From NCBI GenBank assembly GCA_024349245.1, contig JALDNG010000048.1, positions 1,879,501 through 1,943,500 on the forward strand: a stretch of 64,000 bases of DNA, in the 5' to 3' direction. The position numbers and the translations under genes are program-made. Positions 28,611 through 40,129 of the stretch are shown in pieces. The notes under the pieces are model-generated. The model made no database searches and was not told where the DNA came from. It saw only the letters and a list, made by a program, of their open reading frames with translations. Numbering within the stretch: the stretch's first letter is position 1; each line of letters opens with the position of its first letter. This DNA comes from Neodontobutis hainanensis (Eukaryota > Chordata > Actinopteri > Gobiiformes > Odontobutidae).

Positions 28611-30521
28611 TTAAGAGGAGTGGTTAAAGAGTCTCTGGAACCACCAGGTACCAGACGAGCGCAGTTGGCGCTCTTTCTCTTTGTCCTGCAGCATCAGTCT
28701 GTGCTCTTCCTCTTTCATTTGGTGCTCTTCCTCTTTGTTCTGCAGCTGGAGTTTGAACTGGTCTTTGTCCTTCAGCTGGAGTTTGAACTGGTGCTCTTTG
28801 TTTTGCAGCTGGACTCTGAATTGGTCCTCTTTGTCCACAGCTGGAGTTTGAACTGGTCTCTTGTCCATCAGCTGGAGTTTGAACTGGTCGTCTTTGTCCT
28901 TCAGCTGGAGTTTGAACTGGTGCTCTTTGTTTTGCAGCTGGACTCTGAATTGGTCCTCTTTGTCCCACAGCTGGAGTCTGAACTGCTCTTCATTGTCCAT
29001 CAGCTGGAGCTTGAACTGGTCGTCTTTGTCCTTCAGCTGGAGTTTGAACTGCTCTTCGTTGTCCATCAGCTGGAGTTTGAACTGGTCGTCTTGCTGGACT
29101 CTGAACTGGTCTACTTTGTCCCACAGCTGGAGTCTGAACTGCTCCTCGTTGTCCAGCAGCTGGAGTCTGAACTGCTCTTCTTTGTTCTGCAGCTGGAGTC
29201 TGAACTGCTTTTTATTGTCCATCAGCTGGAGTTTGAACTGGTCGTCTTTTTCCTTCAGCTGGAGTCTGAACTGGTGCTCTTTGTTTTGCAGCTGGACTCT
29301 GAATTGGTCCTCTTTGTCCCACAGCTGGAGTCTGAACTGCTCTTCATTGTCCATCAGCTGGAGTTTGAACTGGTCTTTGTCCTTCAGCTGGAGTTTGAAC
29401 TGCTCTTCGTTGTCCATCAGCTGGAGTTTGAACTGGTCGTCTTTGTCCTTCAGCTGGAGTTTGAACTGCTCTTCGTTGTCCATCAGCTGGAGTTTGAACT
29501 GGTCGTCTTTGTCCATCAGCTGGAGTTTGAACTGGTCGTCTTTGTTTTGCAGCTGGACTCTGAACTGGTCTACTTTGTCCCACAGCTGGAGTCTGAACTG
29601 CTCTTCATTGTCCAGCAGCTGGAGTCTGAACTGCTCTTCTTTGTCCCGCAGCTGGAGTCTGAACTGCTCTTCTTTGTCCCGCAGCTGGAGTCTGAACTGC
29701 TCTTCTTTGTCCCGCAGCTGGAGTCTGAACTGCTTTTTATTGTCCATCAGCTGGAGTTTGAACTGGTCGTCTTTGTCCTTCAGCTGGAGTTTGAACTGGT
29801 GCTCTTTGTTTTGCAGCTGGACTCTGAATTGGTCCTCTTTGTCCCACAGCTGGAGTCTGAACTGCTCTTCATTGTCCATCAGCTGGAGTTTGAACTGGTC
29901 GTCTTTGTCCTTCAGCTGGAGTTTGAACTGCTCTTCGTTGTCCATCAGCTGGAGTTTGAACTGGTCGTCTTGCTGGACTCTGAACTGGTCTACTTTGTCC
30001 CACAGCTGGAGTCTGAACTGCTCCTCGTTGTCCAGCAGCTGGAGTTTGAACTGGTCCCCTTTGTCCTCCATCAGCAGTTGATGCGTCTGCCGCTCCTTCT
30101 CCAGTTGGGACTTGACCTTTGCAAGCTCCTTCTGAAGGTTCTCCTCTCTGTCTTTTGCCGCCAGTGCTTGGGTTCCCATCTCCAGCTTCAGAAATACCAA
30201 GTTCATACCACGTTCCTCTTCAGCTGCCTGCCTCAGGCGGTTTTCAGTGCTAACCTCCGATTTCAGCTGGTCAACCAAACTTTGGAGGTCCTTCTTTTCC
30301 TCCTCTTCTTTCATCAGCTTCTCCTGGAGCTCGGTGATAAGGCTTTTCTGTAGCTGTAGCTCATTTTGTGCCAACAGAGTGGCTGCCTCCATGTCTTTAG
30401 GCTGGACTCTAAGGTTTTTTGTCTCCTCAGAATCAACAGCTTCTAGTGTTGTGAAGTCGATGTGAATGTTTTCATAAAACATCCTGTCGTCTTCTTCCGT
30501 GTATTCGCCCCAGGGCTTCAT
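28611..30521 (-). CDS. Hendecad-repeat coiled-coil protein, 636 aa (unit 2)
   Basis: Open from the ATG at 30521 to the same stop as the unit 1 copy. The N-terminal 150 residues are identical except Gly for Asp at residue 5. It has about 41 hendecads. Two are shortened by one residue (KDKDQFKLQL), and one unit near the C-terminus is out of frame for about eight residues (RPVQTPAV) before the frame is restored. The last four repeats differ from unit 1: a DKEDQFRVQLQ/NKEHQFKLQLK pair replaces DNKKQLRLQLR/DKEEQFRLQLR, which suggests slippage or gene conversion within the minisatellite. The tail WFQRLFNHSS is conserved. The upstream CRE/TATA-like motif is conserved. Function unknown. Confidence 0.72.
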   Translation of the reverse strand: MKPWGEYTEEDDRMFYENIHIDFTTLEAVDSEETKNLRVQPKDMEAATLLAQNELQLQKSLITELQEKLMKEEEEKKDLQSLVDQLKSEVSTENRLRQAAEEERGMNLVFLKLEMGTQALAAKDREENLQKELAKVKSQLEKERQTHQLLMEDKGDQFKLQLLDNEEQFRLQLWDKVDQFRVQQDDQFKLQLMDNEEQFKLQLKDKDDQFKLQLMDNEEQFRLQLWDKEDQFRVQLQNKEHQFKLQLKDKDDQFKLQLMDNKKQFRLQLRDKEEQFRLQLRDKEEQFRLQLRDKEEQFRLQLLDNEEQFRLQLWDKVDQFRVQLQNKDDQFKLQLMDKDDQFKLQLMDNEEQFKLQLKDKDDQFKLQLMDNEEQFKLQLKDKDQFKLQLMDNEEQFRLQLWDKEDQFRVQLQNKEHQFRLQLKEKDDQFKLQLMDNKKQFRLQLQNKEEQFRLQLLDNEEQFRLQLWDKVDQFRVQQDDQFKLQLMDNEEQFKLQLKDKDDQFKLQLMDNEEQFRLQLWDKEDQFRVQLQNKEHQFKLQLKDKDDQFKLQLMDKRPVQTPAVDKEDQFRVQLQNKEHQFKLQLKDKDQFKLQLQNKEEEHQMKEEEHRLMLQDKEKERQLRSSGTWWFQRLFNHSS

Positions 30522-30845
30522 TTTGTGATTGGTTTGAGCTGCTCAGTTTCGTGTGTCTGTCTCAGTCAACAGTTGAAAAGTTCTGGTAAAAACTCTGTGA
30601 CTGGCTTCACAAGGTTCAAGGTTCTATATGACATCACACCTTCTAGAATTGAGATGTTCCCATGGTTATATTTCTGTGTGTATTTTTGAATGGATTTATG
30701 TTGTTAATACTGTTACTATTGCTAATAATATGTCAAGATCTCCTGCCAAGACAAAATAAATTGTGTAATGACTTGTCTTATGACTTATATATTATACTCC
30801 TATTATAATATAATACTATACGCATATGTGTGCTCTATTGTTGAT

Positions 30846-31545
30846 TGTGGTGAAGGGTAGCATTGAGTTGCTAAAATGGCTGAAGAAGAGAGTCTCAGAG
30901 GCCAAGTCAAATCAAAAGGTGGCTTTTATTTACAGTGTACCCCACCTTCTATACAAACATCCGCAGCAACCCTTGCATTCTCTCCCCACAAACAGACCCC
31001 CTCCATGAGACACACACCTGCTTCTTATACTAGGCCAATTGGATTGGCCTATCCCACTTAGCTGGAATCCTCAAACCAATATATACTCCACTCCCCAACA
31101 TCCTAAACATTACAATCACTGTACCAACATTAAACAAATAAAGACATTGTCAAGACACAATTAATTTTATAACAGGTAACCCAGGAATATGATGATGTCA
31201 TAAGTGACATCATCAGCTCCAGGCATGGCCAGGAAGTATTTGGGCCATCCCTTCTCTCCATTTCCAGACCCTGTATGGACCAGATCAACATACTGAAACT
31301 CCCACTAACACAAAATAAACTGTATAACTAACTACTACTTATGTGTGGTTTAATTAACTATAATGCATGAATTGTTTAATTGAAATAAATTAATGAACTA
31401 CTAAGGCTAACACAAACAAAACCCGGGATATGTGAGTGCAGTCTACCAGTAGCCCTTGAGATTGTATAGTATGTGGAAATTTAAATGTATGATGTGTGCA
31501 ATCAATTTAAGGGACGAGTAGAGGCTAGCAGCTCACTTCGTCACA
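30846..31545 (-). repeat. 3' LTR of Gmr1-like element (unit 2)
   Basis: 700 bp. It lacks 41 bp present in the other LTRs (junction AGGAATAT/GATGATG near 31190). It is followed by a run of nine C (polypurine tract on the minus strand). It shares the CAAAAGG and TGTACCCC markers of the unit 1 3' LTR. Confidence 0.92.
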
Positions 31546-31565
31546 CTCCCCCCCCCTTACAAAAG

Positions 31566-32690
31566 TCACTGCTCATAGGAGCGAGACAGAAAATCAGCCA
31601 CCACATTTTTAGGTCCAGGCCGGTAGCGAATCCTGAAACAAAAGGGCTGCAAAGACAAATACCATCGGGTTATTCTTGCATTACTGTCCCTCATTTTATT
31701 CATCCACTGTAACGCACGATGGTCCGATTCCAGAATGAACTCCTCTCCCATCAGATAATATTTCAATGTGTCCAGAGCCCATTTTACGGCTAAGGCCTCC
31801 TTCTCCACAGTCGAATACCTTGTTTCCCTAGGAAAAAGCTTACGGCTTATGTACTGCACTGGTCTTTGGTCTTCTCCTTCACCCTGTAGCAGCTCACAGC
31901 TCCCAGACCTACTCCAGATGCATCCGTCTGCACAATAAAAGGACGTGAGAAATCTGGACATTGCAGCACAGGTTCATTACACAAACAGTCTTTCAGATCA
32001 TTAAATGCAGCTTCACAGATTGGATTCCATTTTATTTTGTTAGGGCTAGATTTCCGAGTCAAATCACTGAGAACAGCTGATCTAGTAGAAAAATTGGGGA
32101 TAAAACGGCGATACCAGCCGGCTAAACCAAGGAAGGATCTAACCTTCCGCTTGGTTGTTGGAGGTGGATAAGCCAAAAGTGCTGCAATTTTACTCACTTG
32201 AGGGCGGATAACACCACCCCCGATAATGTAACCCAAATACTCCACCTCAGTCTTTGCCACATGGCACTTCCGGGCATTCATCACCAGACCAGCTTTGTGA
32301 ATTCTGTTGAAAACATCATTCAAGTGTTTAACATGGTCCTCCCAGCTTTCACTAAACACCACAATGTCATCAATGTAGGCTGCAGTGTAACCGTCCGCTC
32401 CTCGCAGAACCTCGTCCACTAGTCGCTGGAACGTAGCGGGCGCTCCGTGGAGTCCAAAAGGCATGGTCCTGAAACAATACAGCCCACTGGGAACTCTGAA
32501 GGCTGTTAAATCTTTACTCGTTTCAGATAATGGGACCTGCCAATAGCCTTTACATAAATCAAGAGTAGTGAGAAATTTAGCATTACCCAAACGCTCAATC
32601 AACTCCTCTACTCTAGGCATTGGATAAGCATCAAAACCAGATACGGCATTCAACTTTGAAAAATTAATACAAAATCTCTGCCTTGGGTCA
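31566..32690 (-). pseudogene. Gmr1-like RT and RNase H, N-terminally deleted (unit 2)
   Basis: RT from TLDLCKGYWQVPL through AAYIDDIVVF to the thumb is open at 32653-31847, then RNase H (EKEALAVKWAL, FILESDHRAL, GPKNVVADFLSR) continues in an overlapping frame to 31566. About 244 bp present in unit 1 (12785-13028) are missing at about 32696, removing the RT fingers including PVVLVPKKN. Catalytic YIDD is present, but the enzyme would be incomplete. Confidence 0.86.
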
Positions 32691-32699
32691 TTCTTCGGT

Positions 32700-34891
32700 C
32701 TGAAGACAGATGACTGAGGTCTGGAATTGACCGCTCCTCCTTAGATGAAGGGAAATACAGTTCCTGGCATTCCTCCTCTTCAGCCACAGCCCGAGCCCAT
32801 AGCTGCATTGAAGACGCTCTGTCGTTCCATTCCTTCAGAAGGTTGATATGAAAGATCTGATGTTTTTTCCGCTTGTCTGGCATGTAGATTTCATAAGTAA
32901 CTGGGCCCATTTTCCTGGTAATTTCAAAAGGACCCTGCCACTTGGTCAATAGTGCACTGTCCGAGGTGGGCAGTAAAAGCAACACTTTTTGTCCCTCTTG
33001 GAAAGAGCGTCTGCGTGCGGCCTTGTCGTAGTTCAACTTTTGTTTGTTCTGGGCCTGACCCAAGTGACTATTTGCCAACTGCTGAAACTGTTCTAATTTG
33101 TCTCTCATCTTTAAAACATAGGACAAAACACTACATGGTCCTTCAGGGTTAGGAGCCTCCCAAGCTTCCTTAAGCACATCTAGAGGACCACGTACCACAT
33201 GACCATAGAGTAGCTGGAAAGGGGAAAAACCCGTAGAGGCCTGTGGCACCTCCCTATAAGCAAATAGCAAAAGGGAAGCCATTGGTCCCAGTCAGCCCCG
33301 AGTCCTCAACAAACTTTCTTAACATGGACTTTAATGTCTTATTAAAGCGCTCCACCAGTCCGTCCGTTTGTGGGTGATAGGGAGTAGTTTTGACCCCTTT
33401 AATCCCCAATAGTTTGTACACCTCTCTGAGCAGTTTAGAGGTAAAGTTTGTCCCTTGATCTGTTATTATTTCCCTGGGAATGCCCACTCTGGAAAACGTC
33501 TGAATGAGGCAATTTGCAATATGACGAGCCTTAATTTTCCGGAGAGGATAAGCTTCAGGATATTTAGTGGCATAGTCACAAATCACCAAAATATATTTGT
33601 GACCCGCACTGCTTTTCTCAAGTGGTCCCACAATATCCATCGCAATTCGCGAGAAAGGAATGTCTATAATTGGCATTGAAATAAGAGGCACCCGATCCGA
33701 CCTCTTACTAGGAGCAGTTAATTGGCACTGAGAACAGGATTTACAATACTGGACTGTGTCAGAAAATTGTAATGGCCAGAAAAAACGGGGTGCCATTCTA
33801 GAAAATGTCTTAAAATGGCCCAAATGTCCTGCCCATGGTACCGAATGAGCCAGATTTAACACTGTTGGCCTTAAGCCCTTTGGAACTACCAACTGATCCC
33901 CAACTTTGCTGCGTCTGTACAGCTGTTTATCTTTAACAATAAACACTTCTCTCACTCTATCTGTGACTTGCGTGTCACTTGGAACACATTTAGCAAATAA
34001 GGGAGCCAACGAGGGGTCCTCAGACTGCAGTTTAGCTAGATCACCGGGAATGAATGTTAGTTCTTCAGAGAGTGGGGCTGGAACGGACTCAACCATTTTT
34101 GTACCCTTTACTTTTTCGCGCCTCTTCTGACCTTTACTCTTCTTTGAACCTTTCCTCCCACTCTCACTTTCTGGCACCTCACAATTTACAAAAGGCAAAT
34201 CCCATTCATACTCGGACTCAGCCCCCGCCCTCTGCTTGTGACTGGACCTGGTTAAAATGGCCATACTCTCCACTGGCAGATTATTGTCTTTATCAGTGCA
34301 CTGAGCGATTAGCTCTCGTAGAATAGGCAAGTCCCACCCCAATATCACCTGATAGGGAAGTTTGGACATCACCCCCACAGCGAGTAAAAATTGCTGACCT
34401 TCAACTTGGATGTTAACATTAGCAACAGGATAGTCCACATTGTCCCCATGAACACACCACACTTTCACCTTCCCCCCAAAAGTGACATCTCTGGGCAGAC
34501 AGTCTTCTCTAATGAGGGTGCGGCTACTCCCCGAGTCTAAAAGGGCAACATGTGGTTTGTTATCAATGATAACACAGATAGTTCTTTCTTCATCAATAAT
34601 TGGTGGTACCCCTTCTAAGACACCTTTAGGTTGCGGGGCCAAACACAGGTAGGTTTTGCTGACCTGCTGCTCTGGGCACTCTGCTCTAATGTGACCAGTC
34701 CGACCACATGAGTGACATATTACCGGGCCTTTGTGCTTTAAATCTCTGAACCTAAGGCCAGTGTCATTTGTGAATTGAGGTCTAGGGACTTTATTATGGT
34801 ACCCACGCCCACCCCCAGGTTTACTCACTGAAGGAGGAGTTGAAATAGTCTTAAAGGAGCCAGAGCCTTTAAAGGGCCGCCGTGCTGACAA
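32700..34891 (-). pseudogene. Gmr1-like CCHC, protease and integrase (unit 2)
   Basis: A 545-codon open frame (33254-34891) carries, in order, the CCHC knuckle CHSCGRTGHIRAEC, protease LLDSGSSRTLI with VILGWD flap-side residues, a basic linker, the integrase zinc-binding CKSCSQCQ region, and the DDE core (MDIVGPLEK, ITDQGTNFTS, GLVERFNKT). A frame change near 33280 leads to the integrase C-terminal part (33282-32700: QLLYGHVVRGPLDV, later KWQGPFEITRKMGPV). This is the best-preserved proof in the window that integrase lies upstream of RT in one reading unit. The start Met of the long frame is internal and not a true initiator. Confidence 0.88.
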
Positions 34892-35729
34892 AAACTACTG
34901 CCAACTCTGCAGCTTCTCTTGATGTTACTGGGTTGCGCTCCTTAATCCAGGTGCGTAGGTCTGTGTTTAACACTCGCAAAAATTGCTCCAGTACAATAGC
35001 ATCGCCGATCTGCTCCCTTGATTTCTCCCGCGGCATCATCCACTTGTCATATAGATCCTCAGCCGAGATTGCAGCTCCTGGGCGTCTCCTCATCCTTCAC
35101 GCCTGTGGACCGGAACCGCATCCTGTAGGTCTCTGCACTTATTTCAAACTTCTCCAGCACTGCCCTCTTTACTTTGTCATAATCTATTGTTTCATTGATG
35201 TCCATAGCCACATATGCAGCTCTTGCCTTGCCATTTAAGAGTGGGGCCAAGTGCAAAGCCCACTCGTCACGTGGCCACTGGCAGGCTGTGGCAATCCTCT
35301 CAAATGTCGTCAAATAATGTTCAATATCTTCATCTTCATGATATGGCTGCATTTTTGGACCTTTCCCGCTGTGAAATCTCACCATACTGGCGCTGCGAGC
35401 AGGCGACAGAGAGCCCTCTGCAGGAGCTGCTACTGCACCTTCCATCACATACTGATGGTCCGACTGCTCCGCTTTCACTTCCTGTTGAAGCTGGTTCACC
35501 TGGCGCTCCATGGACTGCCACCGGTTCTCCTGCTGCAACCTGTCCTGCTCCCATTTAGCATCATGCTCATTCTGCTTCCTCACGACGCCCCGTAGCAGGT
35601 TTGCTATCTCTGCCAGGTTAGGAGTGAGCTCTGTGGATGGCTCTGCCACAGCTCCCTCCTGGACCTCTTCTTCCATTCCTTCCTCTGCTACCTCCTCACT
35701 TGGAACATAGGGCCTCGTTTTGGACCCAT
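34892..35729 (-). pseudogene. Gmr1-like gag (unit 2)
   Basis: The ancestral ATG is at 35729. An early small indel puts most of gag (acidic coiled coil, then YHEDEDIEHYLTTFERIA and YRMRFRSTGVKDEE) in a neighbouring frame that stays open to 35059. The SCAN-like second half (LYDKWMMP, VLEQFLRVLNTDLRTWIKE) continues in another frame to about 34870. Otherwise as in unit 1. Confidence 0.82.
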
Positions 35730-35743
35730 TCTCCTTCACTGGG

Positions 35744-35761
35744 ATCCCACTTCTGGCACCA
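35744..35761 (-). promoter_or_regulatory. Primer binding site, tRNA-Leu type (unit 2)
   Basis: The plus strand reads ATCCCACTTCTGGCACCA, identical to unit 1, two bases inside the 5' LTR. Confidence 0.6.
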
Positions 35762-35763
35762 TT

Positions 35764-36503
35764 TGTGGTGAAGGGTAGCATTGAGTTGCTAAAATGGCTG
35801 AAGAAGAGAGTCTCAGAGGCCAAGTCAAATCAAAAAGGTGGCTTTTATTTACAGTGTAACCCACCTTCTATACAAACATCCGCAGCAACCCTTGCATTCT
35901 CTCCCCACAAACAGACCCCCTCCATGAGACACACACCTGCTTCTTATACTAGGCCAATTGGATTGGCCTATCCCACTTAGCTGGAATCCTCAAACCAATA
36001 TATACTCCACTCCCCAACATCCTAAACATTACAATCACTGTACCAACATTAAACAAATAAAGACATTGTCAAGACACAATTAATTTTATAACAGGTAACC
36101 CAGGAATATAAGATCTTCCTCAAGAAACCCCCTCTCCACTTAGTAGCTTCTGATGATGTCATAAGTGACATCATCAGCTCCAGGCATGGCCAGGAAGTAT
36201 TTGGGCCATCCCTTCTCTCCATTTCCAGACCCTGTATGGACCAGATCAACATACTGAAACTCCCACTAACACAAAATAAACTGTATAACTAACTACTACT
36301 TATGTGTGGTTTAATTAACTATAATGCATGAATTGTTTAATTGAAATAAATTAATGAACTACTAAGGCTAACACAAACAAAACCCGGGATATGTGAGTGC
36401 AGTCTACCAGTAGCCCTTGAGATTGTATAGTATGTGGAAATTTAAATGTATGATGTGTGCAATCAATTTAAGGGACGAGTAGAGGCTAGCAGCTCACTTC
36501 ACA
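35764..36503 (-). repeat. 5' LTR of Gmr1-like element (unit 2)
   Basis: Matches the unit 1 5' LTR, sharing CAAAAAGG and TGTAACCC. Three bases are missing near its outer end (CTTCACA in place of CTTCGTCACA). Confidence 0.92.
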
Positions 36504-36508
36504 TTGAT

Positions 36509-38200
36509 ATTGTGAGAAGACAAGAAGGTTTACATCTTTAATGCAATGGCCTTTAGACTATCTGCACTTCGTCCTAAAATAGCCAACATTTTATTTGTTT
36601 CACTAATGAAACAATGTAAAAAAAAAAAAACATTAACAAATATACAGTATATTAACACATATGAAAGCAGGGCCTTTTGATCCCTTAGTTGTATTAAACA
36701 GTAGCACAGTGGTATAAACAGCACATTACACATTCAATTGAACGCCTGTAAACAGACCCTTCAAGCATGACAAAATATAGTTTTAATTTAAATTGATATA
36801 CTTGATTAACTTTTGACACTGCTGATCTTTTACTATACTTTTAACTTTCTCTACATGTTTGACAGACAGAAACAAACAACCAGTTGTTGTCAGGCAGAGT
36901 TGAACTTGGTCTGAGCAAGTTCAGAAAACTTCTAGAGCTTGTTATGTAAGGTTGTTTAAGGAATACTTCCAAAAATGGAAAAACATGGTTGGTATCTGCT
37001 TGAAGGAAGGTTACTTGCTTTTTATGTTATGGCAGCAATTGGACTTTACAGTGTTAGTGCAGTGTTTCTCTGTGGAGAGTACTTTTAGAGCTGGAGTTCT
37101 GTCCTTAAAGGTAAATAGTTTTGTAGGATTTTAAACAAGTGTTGCACATGCTCCTGTTATGTTTCCCTATGTTTTATGTGCTAATCTAATGTACTAAAGT
37201 AAAAAAGGACATGACGACATAATCTGATATCAAAAGGTCCTCCACATGCATATAGAGGTTTTTGATGAAAATGATGAAATAGACGAGGAGGATAAGCAGA
37301 TATAGCCATCACAAATAGGGCTTCTTTATGGACTTTGTGGAGTTAAGTAAGTATAGACCACATGAAGGATTCAGAGCACCAAAATGCCAGATCAGTTGGG
37401 CAAGATGAGTAGAAAATGGATCATGCAGATAGAAGCTTAGTAAAGCATTGCAGGAACACCTGGAGAACACATACAATTAGGCTGCGAGTGTATTTAGCAT
37501 GTCTTAAAGGTGAACAGCAGCTGAAATAATGTTTTGACCACATGGCTTTTTATTAGGACTGAGGAGTATGAATTGCAGGGAAAGAAAAAGAGAAAGCATC
37601 AACACAAGAAGTGTGGGAAAATTAAAGTCAAAATAAAATGCTGAAAATCTGAGTATTACAGCAGTGATGACATCATGCTGTGTGAGGGTTTTAGTTGCAA
37701 AGATGGATTGGTAATTGGTTTGGCTTGCTAGGTGTGCTCGAGTAATTTGAGCATCAAAGAGAAGCCATAGCTGGAGCATAGATCAACTATAGATTTCCTA
37801 GAGCGAATATATGGTTAACTTGTGCAAATTGAGTGTGAAGGTCTGTATGTTTGTTCATTTCATGGTGTGTGTGTGACCATGACCTTTGTTATGCAAGTAG
37901 GGTTTTAGACTTGCTGAGGTTCCTGACATCATTATTGCTTTATTACCTGCATGAACTGTTAGGAACTGCAGTTCCCATGAACATGTATACACTCTGTTGA
38001 TGCATCTAAACTACAATACATACAAGTTTTTCCTACACTTTGTACGACAGCATTAATATTTGCCAAGGATTAACAAATAATAGACATGGTTTTATTTTTT
38101 TATGTCAAAGATAGATGAGTTAGACCTATATTGGTTTAAGTGGTTTAATTCAGATAACAACAGCTGTTAATTACCTAAAACATTGACCCTTTATATAATT
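36509..38200. other. Unassigned spacer (unit 2)
   Basis: Counterpart of 16829-18525. No gene recognised. Confidence 0.6.
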
Positions 38201-38550
38201 CTTGTTCCCTATCAAAAGCTACACTCGATGCTGCGTAGCATACGCTATGGGGAAACATTCTTTGTGTGACCGGTTGTGAAGCACGTGTGTCAAACACGCC
38301 AAGAATTGGCTTATAATACCTCTGTTGGTGACGCAGCTCATCAGCGGCAGCTGTGTGATTGCGCGCACCTGAACAGAGGGTATAAGAACGCATGACGCGG
38401 AAGCATCTTCAGGTTTCTTTCTCTTCAGATCGCATTGTGTGAAGTGTGAGCAAACCTACTCTCTGTGCCAGTACGAAATAAAGAGGATTGAATAAGATAA
38501 TCCCTTTCTAAAGCAAAGCAAAGCAGTACATTTAAATTAAATAAAGTATC

Positions 38551-39919
38551 ATGGCTGGATTCAGGAAGAAATGTGTTCCTCCGTGCCAGAGGCACATTTC
38601 TGACGATGATCAGCATGAGTTTTGTTTTGAGTGTATGGGGGAAGAACACGCGGCCATGGGACTTTCTGGGGAGTGTGAGCACTGTGATCTTTTGCCTGCT
38701 AAGGTCCTACGTGCCCGGCTCGCTTTCTTTAAAGAGGAGCGAGCCGCCTCCCCACTCCGGTCGTGGGGTTCGCGTGTTGATCTGGATGATGCGCTCTCAC
38801 CAGATGAGGCAGACACCGTCTCTGTGCTCAGGCGGGCGCGCTCCGGCGCTTCCCGTGAGCACGTCGATGAAGCCTCATCCCTGGCTTCTGGGGGAGCCGC
38901 AGCCTCGGAGCGCTCTACCCGCTCTGATGCTGCATTTGAGGAGCTGCTCGAGGTGGTTACAAGAGCAGTGGCGCGGCTGAATATTGAGTGGCCTCAGGAG
39001 CAGGGCCCCCCTAAACACTCAAAACTGGAAGACAGGTTTCTGTCAGGTGGCCAGGGAGAGGGACCACAGCGGCGGTCTCTCCCCTTTTTCGGGGACCTCC
39101 ATGAGGAGCTGGCACGCTCATGGAATAAGCCTTATTCGTCCCGTGTTTTTGTGCCTTCGACGTCGATTTATTCCACTATCGTGGGCGCACAGGTGCGGGG
39201 CTATGGGTCGATGCCCCAGGTGGAAGAGACGCTTGCGGGTTATCTCTCCCCGGGACATCATCCTCCCTGAGAAAACCTACACTCCCCAACAAGCCATGCC
39301 GGTTCACATCATCACTGGTGGGGAAGGCTTTCCAGGCGGCAGGTCAGGCTGGTGCAGCACTGCACACCATGGCGGTTTTGCAGGCATACCAGGCTGAGCT
39401 GCTCAAAGATTTGAGCACAAGGGGTACTGTGGACGAGGACGCGTTTTCTGAGCTAAGCCGTGCCACAGACCTCTCTCTCCATGCAACTAAGCAGACGGCC
39501 CGCGCTATTGGCCGTTCCATGTCTGCTTTGGTTGCGACTGAAAGACATCTGTGGCTTAACCTCACAGGCATCAGAGAGAAGGACCGCACCTTCCTCCTGG
39601 ATGCACCCATCTCGCCTTCCAGTCTTTTTGGCACGGTAGACTCCGTCGCCACTAAGACTCCGTCGCCACTAAGTTCCGCGAGGCAAAACGCTACGAGGAG
39701 GCGTTTGTGAGGTTCCTTCCTCGCCGTGCTCAGCAGCCGGGACCATCGGCCACCCAGTCCCGGCCAGGTCCAGCCCCTTCAAGAGAAAAGCGGGCTGCCC
39801 AGAAGGAGAGTGTGGCGAATCGTGCCCCCCCTCGTAAGGACTGGGGAGCGGATTCTCGCACTGCTCAAAAGAGAATGGACCTGCGGAATATTATCACCGC
39901 CAAGAAGCAGAGGTCCTGA
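38551..39919 (+). pseudogene. DIRS gag-like ORF1 (unit 2)
   Basis: This is the best gag copy: 239 continuous codons from the ATG at 38551, through the Cys/His motif and DLHEELARSWNKPYSSRVF, to GYLSPGHHPP. A frame change near 39260 leads to the C-terminal half, open from 39318 to 39710. The shared 17-bp duplication (39639-39672) then pushes the basic tail (stop at 39919) into a third frame. Confidence 0.86.
39639..39672 (+). repeat. 17-bp tandem duplication in DIRS gag (unit 2)
   Basis: Same duplication as 19953-19986. Confidence 0.93.
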
Positions 39920-40129
39920 AATTGGCGCGCCCATGGCCACGGGGGTGTACTCCCACCGGGTGGGGCACAACAAAATCCAACAGAGTCTAAAGACTCCATG
40001 TTGGCAACCCCAGGAGCCCGCTGTTTTTTTCTCCGCCGCCACTGGCGTTTCGGGGAGCAACAGTCTCCAGCGCAATGATAAGTGTCGGACGTCCGCCGCC
40101 TTGGTTCAGGACGGCGGGTGTCTTACATC

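Larger units (their letters stand above)
30846..36503 (-). mobile_element. Gmr1-like Ty3/Gypsy retrotransposon (unit 2)
   Basis: The same insertion as 10899-16823, with TTGAT target duplications at 30841-30845 and 36504-36508. It is shorter because of a 41-bp deletion in the 3' LTR and a deletion of about 244 bp in the RT. The CCHC-protease-integrase segment is a single open frame here. Confidence 0.93.
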
